A stretch of DNA of 64,000 nt from the NCBI GenBank assembly GCA_029378245.1, contig JARKIF010000019.1:558001-622000 (forward strand), read 5' to 3'. The translations under genes were made by a program, and so were the position numbers. The notes below the pieces were generated by a model. It was not told the DNA's origin, ran no database searches, and saw nothing but the letters and a program-made list of their open reading frames with translations. Of this stretch, positions 11,606-22,603 are shown piece after piece (position 1 is the stretch's first letter; the number at the start of each line of letters is the position of its first letter). This stretch comes from Roridomyces roridus. Lineage: Eukaryota > Basidiomycota > Agaricomycetes > Agaricales > Mycenaceae.

Positions 11606-12750
11606 GGCGCTTTTTTCAAGACAGTACTGTTCAAGAACTTGTCACATATATATAACTACAATTCAGACTCCCAGTGGCGTATCCAAGAAAATCACAGGTA
11701 TTACGAGCCAACTACACATTAACGTCTTCTTCGACGGCGACTTCATCCTCCTTGCCAATCCTGCTAGCCCTGCACGCCTCACGATGGAATTTCCAATGGT
11801 TCTTTTGACAGACATTGTCGCAATAACTGGACATTTGGCCGTCACTACTAGAAGAAACGAATAAACCTCAACACACCGAGTCTTTTGACACCCCGCACAT
11901 TGCTTGAGGGTTGCATTCCCATTATTACAGAAGGAGCAAGTATGCAACCTCGCCCAGGCCCCAGTCTTTTGGGCACCGGGATCTATGCCATGTAGCTGGA
12001 ACATGCGCATAAAACACGGCTCTGCGTTGAGTTTTTCGAACCAGGCGACGATATCCACGTTCGAGTCGGCGGCTGTTGTGTAAGCCCTTGACGGTTGGCG
12101 GGAGACGGTCGAAGCCCCACGTGTCCCAGGCGATGAATATGCGGTCAAGTATCTTCTCAAGCGCTGAACACTCTTCTGTCGGCTGGAAGCCCGACGGTGC
12201 ATCGAGCGATGTCGCAAATGTGGGCGAACACCTTGCGGTTTGTCTGGAGATATTTCAATTCACATAAGCCCATGAATGGGAAAATCGATTTAACTCACTA
12301 TAAAACTGTCGTCGCTCCATAAGTGCCCATTCCTGACCAGATCAATGAGTGTCCCAACAGCAGCCATCAACGGCCGTCGCAAATGGTCCAACGGCGCGAT
12401 CCGGGCGAAGGTATTTGCGTTATCCAGAGCCATCTTTGTCAACGCATGGACCTCCTTCATGCGCGAATCTGCAGAGGAACCTTCCGCGACGCTAGACAGG
12501 ACGATGTGGGAAAAATAAATGGTGAGATAAATCAGTGAGAGCCGGATGTCTTCCGTCATGCCATCCGAGTCGGCGCCGCATTGAAGTCCTTTCTCCGCGT
12601 AGAGAAGTCGAGTAATGGTGTCATCCTCAATCCCGCATCCCCAACCCGCGATGATGTAGTAGAAAAAAGGCACGGTTGGGTGTCGCTTGAGAGCTTCTTG
12701 GGCGTAGGCAACGGTTTCATCGGGGTGGTCTTGACATGCCATGAGACTGA

Positions 12751-14030
12751 GCCCATCAGTGTTTTGACAATCATCTTGTGGACTTGTGGGGCTTGGCAGC
12801 TTGCCGCACAAGCTCGCAAGCTCGATTCCAATGAACAATGCATCTGAAAAAACCAAATTTCAGCTCAGGAATAATTCTGTAAACAGCAGGACAGCCCTCG
12901 AGTCCACTGAGCACAAAGGTAAACACAGGAGTGGCCAAGAATAAATAAAAATTTGCATTTGCCAGGAGTCGAACGGCAGACCTTGTGGATTTCGAGACCT
13001 GGCTTGTGAGCTTGCGAGCTTGCGGCGATTTGGCAGAAGCTTGTGAGCTTGAATGAGCTTGTACAACATCAGGAAAAATTGCCAGAAAAATTGCCGCCAG
13101 CCAAGTCTATGATGCCCGTCATAGTGCAATATTGCATTGAGCTTCAACTCTGTAGTCTATGTAGGCACAGTAGCTCAAAGGGCTAGCTCTGTAGTGAAAC
13201 ATTGCTCTCTGTACTTTCAGTGCTATGCAATGTTGCACAGAGCATCAATTACTGGGGACTACATACTCTATATATTGAGAAGAGCTACATATATTACCAA
13301 CATCAGCAACAACTGCTCTGGAACAAAATGTGTAATGAGTTCAGTGGGACTCAGACTGGATTGAAGGGTTTCGGCACATTGATGCCAACTGATCCGGAGG
13401 CCGGCATCAATGCTCCGATGTCATCATCAATGCTCCGATGTCATCATCAATGATCCGATGTCGGCATCTTTGATTCTAACCTGCAGAACTAACTGTTCCC
13501 AAGTAATTAATGGTTTTGAAATACAGCACAAGTGGCCAGATGGACTGACTGCAGTCTCAGTGAATGACTTAGCCAATTTGACCAAGAATCACCAAAGTTG
13601 TCAAACTCCATAGTGGCTTCTTCCACTTAGCAGTGCTCTCCCGTTCGAGTCCCACCAGTTGCAATCAAATAGTTGTGAGATTACTTGCCCAGCTAGAAAC
13701 CCATCAAGCAGTTAGTGAAGCAAGTAGGTTGTGAAGCAACCACTAAGTACAAGTGGTGAGTGAATTCTTTTGACTTTTGCCCCTGTTTTGAGACCTGCAA
13801 TGTAGCTCCCCAGTCATCATTGGAGTGCATCATAGTACTACATTGACTACCTGTCTACAGAACTATGAAACTATGTTGCACTACAAACCTGTGGCACAGG
13901 ACTACAGTGCGCAATATTTTAGGGGGAAGACGATGGTACTACACCAAGTATGTTGCATACATAGAGCTATGTCTTCATCGGAATTTTTCCTGATGAAGCT
14001 CACAAGTTTCATGTCAAAAGTCTGATGCCC
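12751..14030. mobile_element. 1.28 kb non-coding element inside MYND copy C
   Basis: The element separates two halves of exon 3 of copy C. Its ends are imperfect inverted repeats: CCCATCAGTGTTTTGACA at the left and the complement of GGCATCAGACTTTTGACAT at the right, continuing with CTTGTGRRCTT-like sequence. A target duplication is not clear. Inside are a 3 x 20 bp tandem repeat, GCTTGTGAGCTTG-rich stretches, and tRNA-like pieces: an A-box-like TAGCTCAAAGGG at 13171 and B-box-like GTTCGAGTCCC at 13644 and, on the minus strand, GTTCGACTCC near 12980. No coding capacity. Superfamily not assigned. Confidence 0.55.
13402..13461. repeat. 3 x 20 bp tandem repeat
   Basis: Three consecutive copies of a unit close to CATCAATGCTCCGATGTCAT, within the 1.28 kb element. 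Confidence 0.85.
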
Positions 14031-14086
14031 CAGAATATCAGCCGTCACATCCAACCCAGTCCTCTCTTCCGCAGCCTTTCGCACAA

Positions 14087-14260
14087 TGTAACGGAAGGCA
14101 GGGAGCAGTTCCGCTACACGAGAATCAACCTAATAAGAACTGGTGGAAGTTATGGATTGACCAAGAAAAACGAGCACGAGGTACATGAGCGGTATTTATA
14201 CTACTCTACGTGATGCGTTGATCCCGGAACAATGATACATCAAAATTTAAATCTCTTACA
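14087..14260. mobile_element. 174 bp solo LTR in MYND copy C
   Basis: The insert begins TGTAAC and ends CTTACA on the plus strand (TG...CA ends) and is flanked by the exact 5 bp duplication CACAA (14082-14086 and 14261-14265). On the minus strand it has a TATAAATA box. Removing it joins exon 3 codons as in the paralogues. These are the hallmarks of an LTR left by recombination of a small LTR retrotransposon or TRIM. Confidence 0.8.
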
Positions 14261-15730
14261 CACAACATCCTCGCACACCTGGAACATCTCGACCAATTTC
14301 TCTAGTCCACCAGCGTCAACATCACGCTGTACCCAAGCCCGTACTATCGCCTCGCAAGATAAGTTGAGGGCCGCGAGCTCCTTCCCGAGGTCCAAGTGCG
14401 AACACTGGGGGTTCGACTTGAATTCGTGAACGATAGCCCTGAACTTGTCCTCGTCTTTCCGGAGCTTGGATGAGGAAGGCTCCGCTCTACGATAATATTT
14501 CTGCAGCAATTTGCGGGTCTCCTTGCGCTTCGGTTCGGTTTCCCACTCGTACTCCAGCTCCGGGGAACGAAATACATCTATCAGAGCGCGCTGCGAGCAG
14601 ATCCGGGTGCAGATATCTCTCACCCGGCTGCAGGCGACGAGAAAGTCAAGGCAGTCGGGGTTGGCGAGGAAAGGTTCGGGAAACCGGGATGCAGTTTGCT
14701 GGTAAAAGATGACCAGGTGGTCGAAGCTGAGCTGGGTGGAACCTGGAAGGCGGACAACGCTGAGCATGAAACGTAGAACACGCGGCAGCGCGGCCATGAC
14801 TTGGGGATCCGGAGTGTCATGCAGGAAGATGGACGTAGTGGCATGCGACAATACGCAGACCGTCTTCTCCACGAATGCAACATGGTCCAACTTGGGTTCG
14901 GCAGAATCAAGCATATCGGACGTGAAGCGTTGCAGGACCTCCGTGTCACGCTGATGAGAGATTTTGCTGAGGGTGAACACAATGCTCTCTCGGACGTAGG
15001 GAGAGCTCAAAAGCGCCACGCTGTTCTGCAAAAACGATGCAAAGTAGGTTGGCGCTACTGAACAGATAGGACTGAAAAGAACACGCACGAGTCTCGAAAA
15101 CAATACGGCTCCCAAGGATGTTATCCTGTCCCATCCGCGCGTAGACGAGAAGAATAGAAGGTGATCCGAGGCTACACGGCTTCCCCTCATCGATTCTTCT
15201 CGAGTCTGAGCAAACACCTTGTCCAGTATGGCACAGACCGAGTCAAAGGACTTGTGACATTTCTTGAGGCCTCGCGAGGTAGAGGAGTCCAAGGGTTGTG
15301 CGTGAATGCGCTGTACGATTTCAGTTCCAGAGGCCACCTACCAGGAAGGTGTAGCACACGAATGACCTCCTTGGCAAGACAGTCCGATTCGGACGCAAGC
15401 CCAGCGGCAAAAAGTAGTTTGAGAAAGGGATCGTCCCTTGTAGGGCGTGTCCCAGGGTTGAAGGGTTCGAGCATGACGGTGGAGGTGCAGCAGCAGAGGT
15501 TGAAGAGAAGGCGAGGATCAACCGTCGACACGTGAGTGAACACGTTCAAGTTAGCTCGTCGAAATCGGACAAGCTGTCGGGCAGCCACTGCCAGATAGAG
15601 TTTTACCCGTTAGTATCGGCTCAGATGATCTCTTCAGCGTATTTGGAACACGCGGCAGCTAGAGCGAACCATATTTTCCAGTTTTTCACTGATGGTGCCA
15701 CCGTGTGGTGGGGAGAGAGAGGCGCGTTTT

Positions 15731-15745
15731 GTTTGCCGACCAAAC
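15731..15745. promoter_or_regulatory. palindromic upstream motif, MYND copy C / F-box 2
   Basis: GTTTGCCGACCAAAC lies 257 bp upstream of copy C, at the same relative place as in the copy A divergent promoter. The surrounding 375 bp is an inverted duplicate of 2594-2967. Confidence 0.5.
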
Positions 15746-15849
15746 ATAGCGCGTATCAAACCTCTTTGTTCCTGCACCATCACCATCGTTCTTCATCCGA
15801 GTAAGCCAGCACAAAATGTCCCCTATTTATTCAACTGTCAAATCCCTAG

Positions 15850-16703
15850 ATGCGGTTTCTCCTTGACACCGACCTCTCCCGGCCGCTCGATACTCCGTTC
15901 TCGAAGACTTTTCTCGAGGGCGGTCAGAGGCTTTCATCGGCAGACTTGCGTCTTGCATCCAAGGTCATCATCGAGGGAGAGCGTCGAATTGTCGATCCAG
16001 ACTCGGCAATCTCCCACGCAAAGTTCGACCTCGAGCGAATGGCCCACGCGCGTGTCGTCCAAGCTGCTCGCCTCTCTTCAGCGCGTGCTGAACCTCGAAC
16101 CTCGCCAGTATCGCCCTCGAAGGCTATTTCTTGGCTACCACTCCAGCGACACCGATCAGCCCCACGCGCTTGCATCGTCTCTTTGTCACCGATCTTGAGT
16201 TTCTGAATTTCCTCACCCTCCCGGCGCTCGACGACCTCTACATGATTTCCACTCTTCCAGGACCCCTCCTCGCTCTCCTCCAACGCTCCCCAGAAATCAC
16301 CCTCCGCACCCTCCGCATCGTGTTCTGCAACCCACCCCACATAACGCAGATCCTCACTGCGGCGCCCACGGAAGCTCGCGTTCCAGATCATGAGTTCCGA
16401 CAAGCCGGATGCGTTGCTGAAGAGCTTCCCCCCGCGCGGAGGACAAACGTGCCTCGGACCCAACATCCATTCGATCACGGTCGCGCTGGACCAAGACTCC
16501 CTTCCTCCGGGCCAGTTCATGAATATGGTCGAGTCGCGGTAGCAAATACCTGCCTGCTGCTGCTTTAGCCAAGGGGAGACCCCGCCATGTGTGCGGCTGC
16601 GGTCGATTGAGTTTTGGTGTTGAGGGATACGGAGTGTGTTAAACCGGGCCGTGATGCAGAGGCTGGAGCGCCATGTATATGGGCATGAGGCGACGAATCA
16701 GAC
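15850..16703 (+). pseudogene. F-box protein copy 2, internally deleted
   Basis: The N-terminus (LDTPFSKTFLEGG, SADLRLASKVI, ERRIVD) is nearly identical to F-box copy 1. After ERMAHARV the sequence jumps to the leucine-rich C-terminal part (SSKLLASLQR), so the F-box itself and roughly 190 codons are deleted and the frame changes. The downstream part (LEFLNFLTLPALDDLYM) is still readable in another frame. Further small changes occur up to about 16703, where similarity to the C-terminus of copy 1 (GHEATNQ) ends. A dead copy, useful as the mirror of 1073-2593. Confidence 0.8.
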
Positions 16704-17114
16704 TGGCGCACTTGAGTATGGTAAGTTTGTCGTTCTGGGTCTTCGACGAGTCTGATGTTGGTGTAGAGAAGATCTGTCGCAAGACATTAGGCCGGTAGTA
16801 CGAACGAATGTATAGGTAGAAGTTTGCATAGGAATGCAGCTGCAAGTCTGGGAAAGATGCTGAGCGATGGTGCCAACATCGCCGAAGGCGAGTCTACTGT
16901 AACTGGAATTTTCCTACAAGTCAGATCGTGACCGTGCTTCATCGAAAAAAGTAGGTTCATCTGAAGATAATCAAGACCCACACTCGAATTGAACGAGCTT
17001 CCAATATTTACAATCCACCTGGGCAGGGCATTTCTCATATTGGTACTTATAGGCTCCGCAAAAATGAATGCATTTCCGAGTACGATTGTAAACTCATTTC
17101 CAGCTGCCCCAGGT
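16704..17114. other. duplicated segment flanking F-box copy 2
   Basis: Homologous to 545-1072 in inverted orientation. A minus-strand frame with SSFNSSVGLDYLQ lies here, but it runs into the last exon of MYND copy D and is not credible as a separate gene in its present form. Confidence 0.4.
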
Positions 17115-19367
17115 TCATTTGCATATCTCCCGATGAATTTTCCAGTGTCTTCTCTGACATTCATTGCCACAATACCTGTCCGTAGTTCCAAACTGTCAGT
17201 CTCCAGAAAGAGAACAGAGGGCTACACCGCAACACCTTGCTTTTTGGCATCTCGCACACTTTTTGAGCGTCACGCTGGCTCGATGACACCCCGCACATGT
17301 GTACATTCGTGCATGCCCTTGTCTTTCCGTCACTGTGTTCATACCACACAATTCCGACGAGAGAGTGTCAGGAGGACTGGTTTGGAGCTTTTCCAGCCAG
17401 GCAGCTAGGGCTGCGTTCGGATCGACCTCATTGGCGAGGTCGGAGGCAACATATTCTTTACAGGGTTCCCGGGAGACCGTTGCTCCCCACTCCTTCCAAG
17501 CGGTGGACGTGCGGGAAAAGATTTTGTCGAGCGCGATGCACTCGCTTCGGGGATTGAAGCCGTCTTCGGTGCATCGAGCGACGTCGCAAGCCAAGGAGAA
17601 CCTGCCGCGAGCTGCCTGAATGTTTGTCAGTTTCGATTCCGTAAATTCGATGGCGTTATCACCCACCTTGAGCTCCTTCTTAGTCCAAATGTGGCCTCTG
17701 ACCATGATTTCGAGGTGAATACTGATCGCAATGATCAGCGTGCGGTCAGGCTCATCCGGTGGCACAAGTTCGACGAAGGCCTTGGCCTTGAGTGAGGCGT
17801 TTTTAATCAGAATCTCGGCCTTTTGAACCTGGGTGGGAGGTCCCTGCATCATGACCGAGATCATGCGATGCGAAGAAGAGATGGAGGTGAAGAGGAGTCT
17901 TGTTTGCAGAAAAGGTGTGATGCGCGAGCATTGAAGGCCCTTGTCTGCAAAAAGCACGGAAACAATACCCATGCGGTCATCGTCATAGACCGCCACGATG
18001 TAATAAAAGAAGGCGACTGAAGGGTGTCGTTCGAGAGACGCTCGAGCAAAAGTTGACGCTTCCCTCCGCCCATCAGTCACCAAGAGGCACAACGTATGGA
18101 GGATATCAGCGGCGACATCGTTCGGCAGGGCGTCTTTACATTCCCAAAGCATGCCAGTGAGCTCGGGCTGCTGAAGACAAGCCGATCGCACCAGAGCCTC
18201 GTTGTCAAGTACGAGGTCAGCAAGTTTTCGCCCGAGCTCCGAGCGTTCTGGATCGGACGTGAACGCGTCGTATAGATCAAATAGCTTGCGAGAGTCCATG
18301 TTCCATGCTCGAGAGTATGTCACATGTTTGCGGGAGAACTGCTCCAGCACCTGTTCAATGAGTGCCGTTCCAGGCTTTCGCTCTGGATGGATATCCTTCC
18401 CTTCAGCCTCCAAATGGCTACACAGCAAGGTAAGAGAACGCTGTGCAGTAACTCGGGTGTAGAAGTCGGCACACTTGGTGCAGGCCACAAGGAAGTCAAC
18501 CGTGTCTGGAATGGAGAGGAAAATGGCAGCATGTTCTGCTGAGTTCTGGTAAACAAAGAGGAGAAAGTGACCAAAGCTGCGTGGGGTGGAATGTGGCAGG
18601 CCAATAGCGTCCAATAGAAATCGGAGAATACGCGGAAAGGCGGCGAAAAGCTCGGGATCTGGGTCAGATCCCAAGGCAGCCGTGGTGACGTGGGTAAGGA
18701 CGCAGACTGCATTTTCGACGTATATCTGGTGATCCAAATGCAACTCTGTGGAATCCAGGATGGTCGATGCACAGCGTGAAATCTTGATCAGAATCTCTGT
18801 GTCGGGAATGTGAGTAGCGTCGCTGAGGATGCCCATGACGAGTTGTCCGGCAGTCGAGCATCGTAAAAGCTCCGTGGATTTATCAATAAACTCTAACGAT
18901 TCGGCGCTGAGATTGACGCAGTGAAAGAGATACATAATACGCACGAGTCTCGGAAAACACGCGCTTCCTGAGGATATTGTCCTCTCCCATACGCACATAG
19001 ATGGCAAGGACGGCCGCAGAAACAACGTCAGCCAGCTCCTGGTTTGCAGTATATTTTCGACTCTCAGCAAACACTGAGTCGAGAGTGGATGAGATTTTCT
19101 CGAACGATTCATGGCATGACTTCAATCCCTTCTTTGTGTTGCAGTCTAATGGTAAGAAGTTAGAACAAGCTAAGTTTTACCCAACGGCGAAGGAATTTCA
19201 GACGAAAGCGTACCTGGGATTCCCAGTACCCGAGCGACCTCCCTTGTCAGGGCCTCAGTACAGCGGGCGAGCCTTGCTACCACAAGGAGCTGAGTAAAAT
19301 TGAAGGCCTTCCGGGCACTAGCACTGTCTTCAGAAGCACTGTTCTTCGCACGAGACTTCGAAGGCAT
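17115..19367 (-). CDS. MYND zinc-finger protein, array copy D (divergent)
   Basis: Exons 19367-19214, 19145-18945, 18892-17667, 17615-17236 and 17175-17115 join to 673 residues; all introns are GT-AG (51-68 nt) at the family positions. It is the most diverged copy: the body still shows GLKKCHESF-like GLKSCHESF, RMGEDNILRKR, ERHPSVAFFYYI and ACDVARC. The MYND finger (about residues 633-673) reads CAGC, CARC, YCGNEC and HREIC, so the zinc ligands are complete. The protein ends immediately after the finger (ICK stop), shorter than the other copies. I found no palindromic motif of the type seen upstream of the other copies. Possibly the oldest member, or one under different control. Confidence 0.85.
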
Positions 19368-19619
19368 GGTATAGCAGTTTCTTGGTTGGTTGGAGGAACA
19401 AGTCAGAGACAAGGCCACGTATTGGCCACGTAACCAACACGTAACCGAATTTTTCATCTGATGAATCATGAACAACTGATTGATGGCAGAGCCTGGGAGC
19501 CGACCAGCCGACAGATTCGGACACATCTCTCTTCCAAGTTCCGAACCAGAGCCCTGCCTTGACCCTGCCCCGCTCGTGGGCTCTAACTTCTTTCGCTCGG
19601 GTATGCCGCACTGGATGCG

Positions 19620-19652
19620 GCAGACGACCGTGAGCGGCTCACGGTCGTCTGC
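19620..19652. repeat. perfect 15 bp inverted repeat (hairpin)
   Basis: GCAGACGACCGTGAG, three bases, then its exact complement CTCACGGTCGTCTGC. It lies at the 5' edge of the dsRBD remnant and is absent from the fuller gene at 11.3 kb, so it probably arose locally. Confidence 0.8.
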
Positions 19653-19654
19653 GG

Positions 19655-19955
19655 TGAGCCTGGACTCACCTCAGACTCCTTCGTGTCCCGAGCGCGAGTC
19701 TCAGGCGGGATCTTATCTTGCTCTTTCGAACAGCTGCGAACGGGTCGGCGGCGCACATACGGAGGGAGAGGGGTCTTCTGGTGTCAAGGGAAAAGACCTA
19801 ATAGACGTGTGAGGACAAGAAAATCGGGATGTGGTGTGCGGAGATTGTCGTCGATGCAGGGGAATTTCAGGAAGGGGGAAGAGACCACGAACAAGGCTGC
19901 GAGGAATAAATGTCCGAGGCAGGTGTTGGATATGATGGGTAAGATGTCTCGGGAA
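19655..19955 (+). pseudogene. remnant of the dsRBD gene 3' end (copy facing MYND E)
   Basis: The stretch aligns with 11305-11600 of the RNase III-like gene: LDSPQTPS matches LDSPPSSP, ESQAGSYLA matches ESQAGSYIA, and the GGGATGTGGTGTGCGGAG block is shared. It has stops and frameshifts. It ends about 70 bp from the stop of copy E in convergent orientation, as the fuller gene does with copy C. Confidence 0.7.
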
Positions 19956-20026
19956 CGTTCTTGTCAAGAAAGAGCTAGATTACTGCTCGCCGCGAATGTT
20001 CAAAAAAGTTACAAATCACCAGACGG

Positions 20027-22372
20027 CTACAAATGTTTTGCATCCTCGTTAATCCTGCTAGCTTTGCACTCCGCACGATGCGCTTTCCAATGGCTCTTCT
20101 GACAGACGTTATTGCAATACCTGGCGATCGGAACCGTAAATGTTAGGAAAGGAAATCTATAGACACCAACGCACCAAGCCTTTTGACATCCCGCACATTT
20201 CTTGAGGGTCACACTACCAGCATTACACGCGGAGCAGGCATTCAACTGCCAGTCTCCCAGCCCGTCAAGGTATCGCTGGGGTTCCGCAGGCATTCCTTGT
20301 AATTCAAATTCGCGCGAAGCACGCGGAGTCGTGTCGAGCTTTTCGAACCACGCCGCAATATCCACGTCCGGATTTTCCGAATCGGACACTGGCGTTTTGT
20401 TGTCTTGTTTGGGTTGGCGAGAAATGGCTGCGCCCCACGTAGACCAAGCGCTCGACATGCGGTCGAGGATCTTGTCGAGTGCGAGACACTCTTTAGGGGG
20501 GTTGAAGCCCAATGGGGTGCATCGAGCGATTTGGCAGACGTAGGCGAAGAATTTCGCATTTGACTACGCAAGTTGGTTAATTACGCTGGGTGGAGTAGGC
20601 CCACATACCTGGAACGTCTCGTCCTTCCACGTGTGCCCGTTCCTAAGCAAGTCGATGTGAGTCGCGACCGCGGTCATCGATGGCGTTCGGTCGTGATCGA
20701 GCGGAGCGACTCTCAAGAAGATCCTTGCGTTAGCCAAGGCCGTCTTTGTTAACGCATCAATTTCCTTCATGCGCAAGTCCTCAGATGAAGCTGAAGGTAG
20801 TCCCTGTGCCATCCGAGACACAACGCGAAGAGAATGGGAGACGGTGAGGTAGAGCAGCTGTTGCCGCAGGAAGTCGGTCATGCCATCGACGCACTGCAAT
20901 CCTTTGTCCGCGTAAAGCACTCGAGCAATGCTTTCGTCCCTGCCGCATGCGAAATTGGCGAGAATATAATGGAAAAAAGGGACAGACGGGTGCCGCTTGA
21001 GAGCCTCTTCGGCGTATGCGCAGGGACACACGTCCCCTTCAGTAGTGAGGAGTTCAAGGCGCAGAATGTCGGCGGCGACATCCAATTTGTTGGTTGCGTC
21101 GGCAGCGTTCCGAACAGCCGCTTCGCACACGCGAAGCATCCCGAGCAATACCTCTGCTCCCGGAGCACCAGGTTGAATACAAGCCCGGATAGTTGTCTCG
21201 CTATGCAAAATCACGGTCGCGAGGTCCTGTCCCATCTTCGTGTACGAGCAGTTGGGGTTCGTCCTGTACTCGCTCATGAGGGCTTCCAGCTTTTTTGCCC
21301 GTTGAAAGAACTGGCAGAAGAAACTCTCTGTGCCAGGAGAATACTCGTGTAGCCGCTCGAAGACACGGGCCCGGGAGGCAAAATCAACTGGAGGCCCGGA
21401 CTTCTGGGAGTCGGCCAATTGAGCACACGCATCGATCAGCGCGCGCTGTGAGCAGATTCGAGTGCAAATATTAGGCGAACGGGCGCAGGCGACAAGAAAG
21501 TCGATGCAATTTGGGCTGGAAAGGAAGGCAGCAGGGTATTGAGGCACAATTTGACGGCAAAATGCGAGGAAGTGGTCGAAGCTGGTCGAGGTGGAAGCTG
21601 GGAGGATGACAACGCTGAGCATGAATTTTAGGACGCGCGGTAACTGGGCTACAACTTTGGGATCCGGCGTGTCAACGTAGATGGAGCATGCAATGGCATG
21701 CGACAGTACGCAGACGGACATCTCCACGAAGGGGAGTTCGGTAAGATGGGGTTCGGCGCAATCGAGAATGTTGGTCGTGAAACGTGCAACGGCCGGCATA
21801 ACTTCCGTGGTACGCTGGTGAGAAAGTCTGCAGAGCAGCATGACAGCAGTTTCTCGTGCCCAAGGGGAGGCCAGAAGAACCACGATTCTCTCCAGGAACC
21901 CTGGAAGTAAGGTGTTGGCGCTGCTGAAGCGATATGACCAAAACGGCATCCGCACGAGTCTCAGAAACAATACGCTTCCGCAAGATGGTATCCTCTCCCA
22001 TGTCACTGTAGATGACGAGTACGGCCGAGGCCACACTATCAGAGGCTGCTACTTGGCTCCCTGAGTATTCCCGGCTCTGAGTGTAGACATCGTCGAGTGC
22101 AGTAGAGACGGTCTCAAACGATTCGTGGCATTTCTTGAGACCCCGGGTTGTCTTGCAATCTGAATGAGACGTTTATATGTGGCTTGGCGTGAAGCATGGG
22201 TGGCCGTACCTGGGATGCCTAGCTTGCGAGAGACCTCTTTGGCAAGAAGGAGCCCATTGGGCGCGAGTCCTGCGGTAACAAGTAGCTGGAAGAAAGTCGA
22301 CGGCTTGTCCGTGTCCTTTGCAAGTTCAGTCTTGTCCTTTGCAGGTCGCCTGCCTCGTTTGCCCGAGTGCAT
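20027..22372 (-). CDS. MYND zinc-finger protein, array copy E
   Basis: Exons 22372-22210, 22159-21956, 21900-20609, 20563-20175 and 20120-20027 join to 713 residues with GT-AG introns of 45-55 nt. The basic N-terminus (MHSGKRGRRPAKDK) and the CT-rich leader match copies B and H. Body signatures GLKKCHESF, SQRALIDAC, KRHPSVPFFHYI and VCQIARC are present. The C-terminal MYND finger (about 662-702) has CSAC, CAGC, YCNNVC and HRAEC, followed by a short acidic-basic tail. No lesion is visible. The conserved GGCGCCTCGTTTTTTC block lies just before the ATG (22395-22410, minus strand). Convergent with the dsRBD remnant; in tandem with D and F on the same strand. Role unknown. Confidence 0.88.
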
Positions 22373-22603
22373 GGTGCTGGTCAGAAAGAAGAAGAAAAAA
22401 CGAGGCGCCGGCCGGATCAGCAAGTGCGGCACGGTCAACTCCGGAGTCCGGGTTGATTCCGAGGCGTACCTAAAATGACACACACCTTTCTGACGGCCGC
22501 CCGTAACGAGACAGTAATTATCGTCCACCGTTTCAGTTCAACTGGTCTCATTCCATACACCTTTAGTTCGGAACTATCCAAAAGAATTAGGAACATCGGT
22601 CAG

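Larger units (their letters stand above)
11713..15474 (-). pseudogene. MYND family copy C, disrupted
   Basis: Closest relative of copy A: exon 1 (15474-15342) has the same length. Lesions: the intron 1 acceptor is GG instead of AG (near 15290); exon 2 lacks 7 nt in the GATCACCTT region (frameshift near 15164); exon 3 carries a 174 bp solo LTR at 14087-14260 and a 1.28 kb element at about 12751-14030. In exon 4, an apparent 2 nt loss near 12200 is followed by a 1 nt gain near 12110 that restores the frame. Remaining conserved parts include TADIL around 14040, KRHPTVPFFYYI around 12670 and the MYND finger at about 11780-11930, where zinc ligands are still present. It is head-to-head with F-box pseudogene 2, mirroring A with F-box copy 1. 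A dead copy that records the order of insertions. Confidence 0.85.

Noticed and set aside
16787..17191. 134-codon minus-strand frame overlapping the end of MYND D
   Set aside because: Its start lies in the last exon of copy D in another frame; only the inner part has similarity to 545-1072, so it is described as a duplicated segment and not as a gene.
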